From assembly GCF_000482865.1 (NCBI RefSeq), contig NZ_KI519517.1, forward strand, positions 126,548 to 190,547: a DNA stretch of 64,000 bases, written 5' to 3'. The notes under the pieces are model-generated. The model searched no databases. It was not told the DNA's origin and saw only the letters and a list, made by a program, of their open reading frames with translations. Source of the DNA: Actinokineospora inagensis DSM 44258 (GTDB lineage: Bacteria > Actinomycetota > Actinomycetes > Mycobacteriales > Pseudonocardiaceae). Shown here piece after piece: positions 46,088-55,500 of the stretch. The translations under genes were made by a program, and so were the position numbers. Each line of letters begins with the position of its first letter. The first letter of the stretch is position 1.

Positions 46088-46120
46088 TCCCACAACCCCG
46101 TGCGGTACGGGGCTGTGGGA
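46088..46120 (-). terminator. Hairpin terminator of the LysR gene
   Basis: A 14-bp stem (TCCCACAACCCCGT / ACGGGGCTGTGGGA, one G-U pair) with a 5-base loop, 46 bases after the stop of the biosynthetic-locus LysR gene. It lies in the 348-base gap 45819-46166, which otherwise holds only the presumed promoter of the HTH-less LysR gene. Confidence 0.7.
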
Positions 46121-46166
46121 CGGAGGCTGAGCCGGACTGCTCAGGGCGGAAGAAGCCGTTCGCCGT

Positions 46167-47138
46167 TCAGAAGGTGGGGGTCAGGTGTCTGCCCTCGTTG
46201 GCCCACCAGCGCCGGAAGTAGTCGTTGCGGGCGCCGTGGCGGTGGTAGAGCGCGACCAGTTCGGCGCAGACCTCCTCGATGTGCGCGCCGATCAGGGTGT
46301 CCGGGCGGTAGACCACGCGCAGGCACTGGCGCAGCGGGCTGCCGACCAGGCCGCGCAGCCGCACCCGGTCCGGGATGTCCTGGCCGGTGACCAGGGCGGG
46401 CGCGACGGCGGCCCGGGTGGCGACGAGCTCCTGCGCGGTGGGGGTGAACAGGACCTCGTGCTGCTGGTCCATCGACACCCCGTGCCGGTGGCAGACCTGG
46501 CGCAGGTAGATGGGCCACTGGCTGTGCCCGGGTGGCTCGTCCACCCAGGGGAAGTCGGCGACCGACTCCAGCCGCACCGCGTGGTCGCTCCCGAGCGGGT
46601 GGTCCGGGGCGACCATGACCAGGACCGGCTCGTTGGGCACGATGACCTCGCTGTGCACGCCGTCGGTCAGCCGCGGCCCGAAACCGGGCCACTCGTAGAC
46701 CATGGCCAGGTCGAGCGAGCCGTTGGCGACCATGTCGACGCTGGCCTGCGGGTCGGTCTCCTCGGTGAGCCGGACCCCGGGCACCCACTCCAGGCCCGCG
46801 AGCCAGCGGCTCAGCCCCAGGTGCAGGAACCCGCTGAACCCGCCGAGCCGCACCGGGGGCGCGGTGGCGAGTTGGGCCTGCGACTCGGCGCGCCGCCGGA
46901 TGCCTTGCAGACCGCGCAACACCGCGCGGGCCTCGGCGAGCACGTTGTGGCCGAACGGGGTGGGGCTCGAACCCCGTTCGGCCCGGAAGAACAGTTGTCC
47001 GCCCAGGGTGTTCTCGATGCGCTGGAGCTGGCCGGTGAGTCCGGGCTGGGACAGCCCGAGCACCTTGGAGGCGCGGTTCAGACTGCCGGACTCGGCGATG
47101 GCCACGATCACGCGCAGGTGGCGGATCTCGACCTCCAT
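46167..47138 (-). CDS. LysR-family transcriptional regulator
   Basis: 323 residues from ATG 47138 (GGAGA upstream). The N-terminal winged helix reads HLRVIVAIAESGSLNRASKV, LGLSQPGLTGQLQRIENTLG and FRAERGSSPTPFGHNVLAEA. The C-terminal effector domain spans from about residue 95 (VRLGGFSGFLHLGLSRWLAG) to the end. It lies downstream of the AKR and SDR genes on the same strand with a 231-base gap and a dyad between, so it is probably transcribed alone. It is the nearest regulator to the divergent PKS promoter and a plausible controller of the locus; its operator was not identified. Confidence 0.88.
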   Translation of the reverse strand: MEVEIRHLRVIVAIAESGSLNRASKVLGLSQPGLTGQLQRIENTLGGQLFFRAERGSSPTPFGHNVLAEARAVLRGLQGIRRRAESQAQLATAPPVRLGGFSGFLHLGLSRWLAGLEWVPGVRLTEETDPQASVDMVANGSLDLAMVYEWPGFGPRLTDGVHSEVIVPNEPVLVMVAPDHPLGSDHAVRLESVADFPWVDEPPGHSQWPIYLRQVCHRHGVSMDQQHEVLFTPTAQELVATRAAVAPALVTGQDIPDRVRLRGLVGSPLRQCLRVVYRPDTLIGAHIEEVCAELVALYHRHGARNDYFRRWWANEGRHLTPTF

Positions 47139-47358
47139 GTTGTTGTCTCCGTCCGCGGGGCCGGGGGCGCCTCGCCCGTTTTCACAGTTGTCGCGACACG
47201 CCCGATTGGGAACGGGGGATTGTCCCGGGACACCGCCACTGGCGATTCACCCGAGTGGCGGGGGACGATTCTCCGTTCACATCAAGAAATAGCGGCAGGC
47301 CGGACCGCCGGACCATTGTAGGGCCGGCTGCACCGCGGCGGGTCTATCCCAGGTTTAC

Positions 47359-47373
47359 ATAGCGCGTCGCTAT
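47359..47373. terminator. Short dyad at the end of the AKR-like gene
   Basis: ATAGCG-CGT-CGCTAT overlaps the AKR stop codon. The stem is 6 bp, so it may be a weak terminator or a regulatory site upstream of LysR. Confidence 0.3.
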
Positions 47374-48377
47374 AACGCGGCGGAGTCGACGGCCCGGTAT
47401 TGCGGCGGGGCAAATGTGAGCCTTGGGTCGGTTTGCACGAAACTTCCCATGAGCTGGTCGATCTGCGCGAGCACGTCGAGGTCGAGCGTGACCCCGGCGG
47501 CGCCCGCGTTCTCGCGCACCTGTTCCGGCCGCGACGCGCCCGCGATCACGGTGCCGACCAACGGGTTCTGCAGCACCCAGGCCAGCGCCAACTGCGCCAT
47601 GGTGAGTCCGCAGTGCCTGGCGACCCCGTCGAGCGGTTCGACCCGGGTGAGCAGTTCCTGGTGCAGTACCGGCCACACCAGCGCGCGGGCCAGTTCTCCG
47701 CCCGCGGCGCGGGAGTCCGGCGGGAACACCCCGCCGATGTACCGGCCCGCCAGCACGCCTTGACCGAGCGCGACCGCGGCGAGTTGTCCGATTCCCAGCC
47801 GTTCACACGCCGGGATCACCTGCGATTCCGGTACCCGCCAGAGCATCGAGTACTGCGGTTGGTTGCCGACCAGCGGGACCCGGTGCTTCTCGGCGAGCCC
47901 GGCCGCCTGCTGGATCTGCTCCGCGGTCCACTCCGAGGTGGCCACGTAGTGCACCTTCCCCTGCCGCACCAGGTCCGAGAGCGCGACGAAGGTTTCCTCC
48001 AGCGGCGTCTGGTAGTCGTACCGCAGGAGGTGGTAGAGGTCGATGTGGTCGGTGCGCAGCCTGCGCAGCGATCCGTTCAACGACGCGAAGATGTTCTTGC
48101 GGCTGAGCCCGCCCTGGCTGGGGCCGTTCTCCTCCGGCCAGAACACACCGGTGCTGAGCACCACCTCGTCGCGCCGGGTGCCGACCAGGCCGCGGGCCAG
48201 CGACTCCTCGGCGGCGCCACGACCCCAGGCCGCGGCCGTGTTGAACAGCGTCACGCCTTCCTCGACGGCGGCGCGCACGCACGCCTCCGCCTGGTCACCG
48301 GACTCGTAGGTGAGCCAGTTGCCGAAGCCCACCTCGCTCACCACCAGCCCGCTGGCGCCCAGGTTGCGGTACCGCAC
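47370..48377 (-). CDS. Aldo-keto-reductase-fold protein without catalytic tetrad
   Basis: 335 residues from GTG 48377, 3 bases after the SDR stop, so co-transcribed. The overall match is to the AKR6/Kv-beta-like family: MRYRNLGASGLVVSEVGFGN, the LSRKNIFASLNGSLRRLRTD helix, LGQGVLAGRY, and the NADPH clamp IAGASRPEQVREN. All four catalytic positions are changed: Asp to Asn46 and Tyr to Trp51 (LFNTAAAWGRG), Lys to Gly77 (LSTGVFWPEE), His to Leu118 (DLYHLLRYD). Neighbouring residues are well conserved, so this is not gene decay. It probably binds NADP(H) but cannot be a normal reductase; a sensor, scaffold or altered chemistry are options. Confidence 0.85.
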   Translation of the reverse strand: MRYRNLGASGLVVSEVGFGNWLTYESGDQAEACVRAAVEEGVTLFNTAAAWGRGAAEESLARGLVGTRRDEVVLSTGVFWPEENGPSQGGLSRKNIFASLNGSLRRLRTDHIDLYHLLRYDYQTPLEETFVALSDLVRQGKVHYVATSEWTAEQIQQAAGLAEKHRVPLVGNQPQYSMLWRVPESQVIPACERLGIGQLAAVALGQGVLAGRYIGGVFPPDSRAAGGELARALVWPVLHQELLTRVEPLDGVARHCGLTMAQLALAWVLQNPLVGTVIAGASRPEQVRENAGAAGVTLDLDVLAQIDQLMGSFVQTDPRLTFAPPQYRAVDSAAL

Positions 48378-48380
48378 GGC

Positions 48381-49229
48381 TCAGCCCCTCGCGCCCGGCT
48401 GCACGGTCTGGTGCATGTTCGCCTGCGCGCTGGCCGCCAGTGTCGGCAGGGTGGCCACCGTCTCGCGCACCCAGTCGTCCGGCGCGGCCGCTTTGCGCGC
48501 GTACGTGTCGCCCGCGCTCGGGTGCGGCAGAATGAGCAGCTTTTCCGCCCGCATGGCCGCGATCACCGATTCGGCCACTTCCTCCGGTTCGATCAGCGGT
48601 CCCATCGCGACCACCGCGGTCGCGGCCGGGTGTCCGGCGCGGACTCCGTCGACCAGGAACGGGGTGCGCACTCCCAACGGGCACAGGGCGCTGACCCGGA
48701 TACCGCGGGAGCGGTAGGTGAAAGCGAGCCATTCGGCCAGCGCCACGGCGGCGTGCTTGGTCACCGAGTAGGGCGCGTCGCCGGGCAGGCTCAGCAATCC
48801 CGCGCTGGACGCGGTGATCACCAGGTAGCCGTCGCGGGCCTTGAGCATGGCCGGGAGCGCGGCCTGCGCGGCGTAGACGTGTTGCAGCACGTTGAGCTCG
48901 AACGAGCGCTGCCAGTGCGTGTCGTCGGCGTGCACGCCGGTGCCGAACGCCACGCCCGCGTTGGAACAGAACACGTCCAGGCCGCCGTACTCGCCCTTGG
49001 CCAGGGCGACCAGGCCGCGCAGGTCCGCCTTGGACGCCGCGTCCGCCTGCCGGGCGCAGGCCCGACCACCTGCCCGGTTGATTGACTCCGCGACCTCGGC
49101 GGCTGCCTCGCCGTCCAGGTCGGACACGACGATGCCGCGCGCGCCCGCGGCGGCGAACCGCCTGGCCATCGCGGCGCCCATTCCGTGTCCCGCGCCGGTG
49201 AGCACGGCGACGCGACCGGTCAGCTCCAT
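48381..49229 (-). CDS. Short-chain dehydrogenase/reductase of the PKS locus
   Basis: 282 residues from ATG 49229 (GGGAGAA upstream). Classical SDR: TGAGHGMGAAMARRF for the cofactor, CSNAGVAFGTG, active Ser in ITASSAGLLSLPG and YSVTK (Tyr-x3-Lys). The Asp after strand 2 (VVSDLDGEA) favours NAD(H). It is first in an operon with the AKR-like gene and divergent from the PKS operon across a 286-base region, so it probably oxidises or reduces a carbonyl or hydroxyl in the product or its sugar. Confidence 0.88.
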   Translation of the reverse strand: MELTGRVAVLTGAGHGMGAAMARRFAAAGARGIVVSDLDGEAAAEVAESINRAGGRACARQADAASKADLRGLVALAKGEYGGLDVFCSNAGVAFGTGVHADDTHWQRSFELNVLQHVYAAQAALPAMLKARDGYLVITASSAGLLSLPGDAPYSVTKHAAVALAEWLAFTYRSRGIRVSALCPLGVRTPFLVDGVRAGHPAATAVVAMGPLIEPEEVAESVIAAMRAEKLLILPHPSAGDTYARKAAAPDDWVRETVATLPTLAASAQANMHQTVQPGARG

Positions 49230-49515
49230 GAGTTCTCCCTGCGTGCCAACGGTGAAGTGTTGCCAGAAATGTGAATGGCATCAGTGAATTCCTGCTGAGG
49301 CCGCCGACGCTAGCACGCACCGCGGTATCGAACCCGGTTTGCTGAAATCTCGCTCAAGGCGCACTCAAACCGATTATCCGAATGTAGCGAACCGGACGTT
49401 GCGCCGGGCATTGTCGCTGAGCCGCTGATGCGACGTTCACATTTGCCAGGAAATGGTGGCCGGAATTTTCTCGGGCACCGAACAAAGTGGTCGGAAGCGA
49501 TGATGAGGAGGCGCG
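49230..49515. promoter_or_regulatory. Divergent promoter region of the PKS locus
   Basis: 286 bases between the minus-strand SDR-AKR operon and the plus-strand PKS operon. It is less GC-rich than the genes. AGGAGG at 49505-49510 is the PKS ribosome site. It must hold promoters for both operons; I found no clear SARP direct repeats or long dyad. Confidence 0.5.
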
Positions 49516-52500
49516 ATGTCCCACGCGCAGGTCGGTGCCCGGTGGCGCGTGCTTGGCCTGGCCCCCTTCGACCTGCCGGACCCCCGGCTGGCCGCCGCGG
49601 TGAGCCGGGGTGGCGGACTGGGGGTGCTCGACCTCGGCGTGGACGCCGTCGCCCAGCTCACCCTGGTCGCCGGGCTGGCCGACCGGATCGGGGTCCGGGT
49701 GCGGGCGGGGTGCCCGCTCGGTCCGGCCGACCTGCCGGACCGGGTGGAGGTGGTGCTGCTCGGGCCGGACGCGCCGTGGTCGGTGCGGGAGGCGGCGGCG
49801 CACAAGCCGGTCCTGGTCGAGGTGACCGGGGCCGACCAGGCCACGGCGGCGCTCGCGGACGGGGCGCACGGGGTGGTCGCGGTCGGCACCGAGTCGGCGG
49901 GCCCGGTCGGTGACCTGAGCGCGTTCGTGCTGCTGCAGCGGTTGCTGCGCCTGGACGTGCCGGTGTGGGTGCGCGGCGGTATCGGCCCGCACACCGCGTT
50001 GGGCGCGGTGGCCGCGGGCGCCGCCGGGGTCGTGCTGGACAGCCAACTCGGCCTGTTCGGCGAGAGCGACCTGTCCCCGGAGCTGCGGCGGCGGTTGGCC
50101 GCCGCGGACGGCTCGGAGACCGAGGTGCGCGACGGTCGCCGGTACCTGCGCGGCACCGACCTGCCGCTCGGTGAGGACGCGCACCTGGCCGCCACCCTCG
50201 CCGGGCGCTACGACTCGGCCGAGGCGCTGGTCCGGGCGTTGACCCGGGACCTGGCCACCGCCGGGGTCGGCGTGGACCCCCGCGCGCAAGGTGCCCCGGT
50301 CCGCGCGACGCTGGGCGTCGAGCACGCGGTGTTCCAGGGCCCGATGACCCGGGTCAGCGACCTGCCGGGGTTCGCCGAGGCCGTGTCCGAGCAGGGCGCG
50401 ATGCCGTTCATCGCGGTGGCCCTCGCCGGCGGCAAGCGCACCGAGGAGATGTTGCGCGCCACCGCCGAACTCCTCGGTGACCGGCCGTGGGGCGCGGGCA
50501 TCCTCGGGTTCGTCAGCGAGGACCTGCGTGCCGCCCAGTTGGCCGCGATCCGCTCCGTGCGGCCGCGCAGCGTCCTCGTCGCGGGCGGTACTCCCGCCCA
50601 GGCCGCCGCCCTGGAGGCCGAGGGGATCACCGCGTACCTGCACGTCCCGTCGCCGACCCTGCTCGGCCAGTACCTGGACCAGGGCGCGCGCCGGTTCGTC
50701 TTCGAGGGCTCGGAGTGCGGCGGCCACATCGGCCCGCGGTCCAGCTTCTCGCTGTGGGAGGCGCAGTTGGGTGTGCTCGCCGCCCGCCGGGACGTGGCGG
50801 GCGTGGAGATCGTCTTCGCCGGTGGCGTGCACGACGACGTCTCGGCCGCCGCGGTCGCCGCGATGGCCGAGCCCGCCGCCCGCCGCGGTGTCGGCGTCGC
50901 GGTCCTGATGGGCACGGCGTACCTGTTCACCGAGGAGGCCGTGCGGCACGGCGCGATCACCGGCCGGTACCAGCGCGAGGTGGTGGCCGCCGACCGGACC
51001 GTCACCGTGCGCACCGCCCCCGGCCACGAGACCCGCTGCCTGCCCAGCCCGTTCGTCGACCACTTCGAGGCCGTCGCCGCCGACCTGACCGCGCGGAACG
51101 TGCCGTCGCGGGACCGCTGGCAGGAGTTGGAGGAGCTCAACGTCGGCCGGTTGCGCATCGCCAGCAAGGGCCTGCGCCGCGAGGGCGACCGGTTGGTCCC
51201 CGTCGACGAGGTCGGCCAGGTCGCCGAGGGCATGTACATGGTCGGCCAGGTCACCGTGCTGCGCGAGGACCTCACCGACATCGCCACCCTGCACCGCGCC
51301 GTCACCGACGACGCCGCCGCCTTGCTGCGGTCCAGACAGGCGCCGGAACCCGCGAAGGCCCGCGTCCAGGAACCGTGTGACGTCGCGATCGTCGGTATGG
51401 CCTGTGTGTTCCCCGGTTCCGACGACCTGGCCTCGTTCTGGTCCGGCGTGCTGCGCGGCCGCGACGAGGTGACCGAGGTGCCGCCGGACCGCTGGGACGC
51501 GGACACCTACTACCGCGACGGTGGCGGCGAACCCGGCACCACCCCGTCCAAATGGGGCGGTTTCCTCCCGGCCATCCCGTTCGACCCGATGTCCTTCGGC
51601 ATCCCGCCCGCCTCGATGGGCGCCATCGATCCGGCGCAGTTGCTGTCGCTGGAGATCGCCCGCCGCGCGCTGGCCGACGCCGGTTACCTGGACCGGCCGT
51701 TCGACCGGGAGCGGGCGAGCGTGATCTTCGGCGCGGAGGCGGGCGGTGACCTGACCAACGCGACCGTGTTGCGCGCGCTGCTGCCGTCCTGGTTGGGCGA
51801 GTTGCCCGAGGAGTTCAACGACCTGCTGCCGCGGCTGACCGAGGACTCGTTCCCCGGCACGCTGACCAACGTCATCTCCGGCCGGATCGCCAACCGGCTG
51901 GACCTGGGTGGCGCGAACTACACCGTGGACGCGGCCTGCGGGTCGTCGCTGGCCGCGCTGGACCTGGCCTGCCGGGAACTGACCCACGGCGGCAGCGACC
52001 TGGTGCTGTGCGGCGCGGTCGACATGCACAACGGCATCAACGACTACCTGATGTTCACCTCCGCTGGCGCGCTCTCGCCCACCGGCCGGTGCAGGCCGTT
52101 CGACCGCGACGGCGACGGCATCGCCCTCGGTGAGGGGGTCGCGTGCGTGGTGCTCAAGCGCCTCGCCGACGCCGAACGCGACGGGGACCGGGTCTACGCC
52201 GTGGTCAAGGGCGTCGGCACCGCGAGCGACGGCCGTTCCCTCGGTCTCACCGCGCCCCGCCCCGAGGGCCAGCGGCGCGCGCTCGACCGGGCTTACGAGA
52301 TCGCCGGGGTGTCGCCGACCACGGTCGGCCTGATCGAGGCACACGGCACCGGCACGGTCGTCGGCGACGGCACCGAGTTGACCACCCTGACCGGTTTCTT
52401 CTCCGACGCGGGCGCCGAACCGGCCTCCTGCGCGCTGGGTTCGGTCAAGAGCCAGATCGGGCACACCAAGTGCGCCGCCGGTCTCGCCGGGCTGATCAAG

Positions 52501-55500
52501 ACCGCGCTGTCGCTGTGGTTCGGCGTCATCCCGCCCACGCTCAACCTGACCGAGCCGGTGGCGACCTGGGACCGGCGGACCAGCCCGTTCACCTTCAGCA
52601 CCCGGCCGCGGCCGTGGCTGACGCCGCGGGACAAGCGGGTCGCCGGGGTGAGCGCGTTCGGGTTCGGCGGCACCAACTTCCACGCCGTGCTGACCACCGG
52701 GCCCGGCGCCCCGCTGGACCGGCACGCGCTGCGCGACTGGGACGCCGAGTTGTTCCTGCTGCACTCCACCGAGGCCGTCCAAGACCTGCTGGCCCTGACC
52801 ATCGGCGAGGAGTTGCCGCTCGCCGAGTTGGCCGTGCGGGTCGCCGGGTGGCCGACCAAGGGACCGGTGGCGCACGCCGTCGTCGCCCGGGACCACACCG
52901 AGTTGGCGGGCGCGCTGCGGTCGGCGTTGGACGGCAGGCGGGACCGGGCGCTGTTCAGTGCCGAACCCCAAGCCGACCCCGGCAAGATCGCGTTCCTGTT
53001 CCCCGGCCAGGGCAGCCAGCGCACCGGGATGCTCGCCGACCTGTTCGTCGCCTTCCCGGACCTGCGCGCGCACCTGGACTCGCCCGCCGCCGCGCTCGCG
53101 TTCCCGCCCACCGCGTTCGACTCCGACGCCGAGGCCGAACAGGACGCCGCGCTGCGCGACACCCGCGCCGCGCAACCCGCGCTGGGCATCGCCGGGAGCG
53201 CCGTGGCGGACCTGCTCAACCGGGTCGGCGTGCGGCCGGACCTGTTGGGCGGGCACAGCTACGGCGAACTGGTCGCCCTCTCGGTCGCGGGCTCGTTCGA
53301 CCGGGACACCCTGCTGCGGCTCAGCGTCCGCCGCGCCGAGGCGATCATGACCGCCGCCGCGGACGACCCGGGTGCGATGGCCGCCGTCCGCGCCCCCGCC
53401 GACACGGTCGCCCTGCTGCTCGACGAGTGGGACCTCGCCGACGACGTGGTCCTGGCCAACCACAACGCGCCCGAGCAGATCGTCCTGTCCGGACCGACCG
53501 CGCCGTTGACCGACGCCGTCGAGCGGTTGCGCGCGGAAGGCTTGTCCGCCAAGCAGATCCCGGTCGCGTGCGCGTTCCACAGCTCCGTGGTCGCCCCCGC
53601 CGCCGAGCTGTTCGCCACCGCGTTGGCCGCCGAGGACGTCCGCCCGCCCGCGCTCCCGGTGTACGCCAACCGGACCGCAGCCGCCTACGAGTCCACTTCG
53701 GACGTTCGGGCGGAGCTGGCCGAGCAGGTGGCCAACCCGGTTCGGTTCGTCGAGCAGGTGCGCGCCATGTACGACGCGGGCGCCCGCACCTTCGTCGAGG
53801 TCGGCCCCGGCTCGGTGCTCACCGGGCTGGTCGGCGCGATCCTCGGCGACACCCCGCACACCGCGATCGCCTGCGACCCCGGGGCCGCCGGGCTGCGCGG
53901 CTTCCTCACCGCCCTGGCCCGGCTCGCCGCCGCCGGGGTCGCCATCGACACCGACTGGCTGGTGCGCGGCCGCGCCAGGCAGTCGGCTCCCCCCGCGCCG
54001 TGGACGGTCGACGGCCAACTGGTCCGCCGCGCCGACGGCGGCATCCCGCGCGGGGCGCTGGTCCCCGCCCGACGAATCACGAGGTCCCCGATGTCATCGG
54101 ACAGCCCGTCCACCGAGAACGGCTTCCACAGCGAGCGAGACGAACGCGACAGCGTTGTCGCCGCTTTCCTGCGCACCAACCGGGAAATGGTCACCGCCCA
54201 GCGCGATGTGCTATTGGGCTACCTCGGGCATTCCGCCGGAGCCGTGTTCGCCGCGCCCGCCGCCCCGGTGCTGGTGGCCGCCCCGGTCGCGCAGGCGCCG
54301 GTGGTGCAGGCGGTGCCGACCGAGTCCGTCGCCGCGCCGGTCGCCACGGCCGTCCCGACGCTCGTCGAGGAACCGGTGACCGCGCCTGAGCCCGCCGAGG
54401 AACCCGGTGGCCTGCGGCCGGAGGACGTGCTGGCCGCCGTGGTCGAGGTGATCAGCGCCCGCACCGGCTACCCACCGGAGATGATCGACGGCGACCTCGA
54501 CCTTGAGGCCGACCTGTCCATCGACTCGATCAAGCGGACCGAGATCGCGGGCACGCTGATCGCCAAGCTCGGGGTCAGCGCCGAGGGCACCGTGCACGAC
54601 GAGCTGCACCGCAGGCGCAGCGCGCAGGCCATGGCGTTCTGGCTGGAGGAGCGCCTCGGCATCGCCGAGGAGGCGGCGCCGGACACCGCCCGCGCCATCG
54701 TCGGCGTCCGGCCGCGCCGCTTCCTGCCCTGCTCGGTCCCCGCCGCCGCCGTGGGCGCCACCCCGGACCTCGCGGGCCGCAAGGTCCACTTGCGACACGA
54801 CCAGGCCCGCGCCGAGCACGCCGCCGCCGTCGCGGCCATGGTCACCGGGCACGGCGCGACGACCGTCGAGAGCGGCAACGACACGCTCATCGTGCTCACC
54901 CCGCTCACCCCCGCCGACGAACCCGTTGCCCCGCAGGTGTTCTCCGCGCTGCGCGACGCCGTCGGCGCCGGGGTGAGCACCCTGCTGGTGGTGTCCCCGC
55001 ACGACAACGGCCAGGCACCCCTGCACGCCGTGGGTCTGCGCGGCATGGTCCGCTCGGTGCACGTGGAGCACCCGACCCTGTCGGTCCGGCTCGTCGAGGT
55101 CGACTCCGGCACCGACCCGGCCACGCTGGCGGACGTGCTGGCGGTCGAGCTGGCCGACCGGAGCGACCTGTCGGTGGTCCGGCACACCGGCGCCGACCGG
55201 GTGTCCTTCGAGGTCGTCGACGCCGAACTGGCCGCGGCCGACCTCGGCTCGCTCGGCCTGGACCGCGACTCGGTCGTCCTGGTCCTCGGCGGCGCCCGCG
55301 GCATCACCGCCCGGTGCAGCGCCGCGCTGGCCGCCGCGGCCGGGTGCCACCTGGAACTGGCAGGCCGGACGCCATGGCCGCCGGAGTCGGCGCTGCCGCC
55401 GGAGCTGACCAACGCCGACGAGAACGCGCTGCGCGCCGCGCTGGCCGCCGAGGGCCGCCCGCTGCCCGAGGTGGAGCGCGCGGTCCGGCAGATCATCACC

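Noticed and set aside
49354-54018. 1554-codon minus-strand frame over the first PKS gene
   Set aside because: Antisense shadow: Gly/Arg/Val/His-rich with no family match, while the plus frame encodes full NMO, KS and AT motifs.
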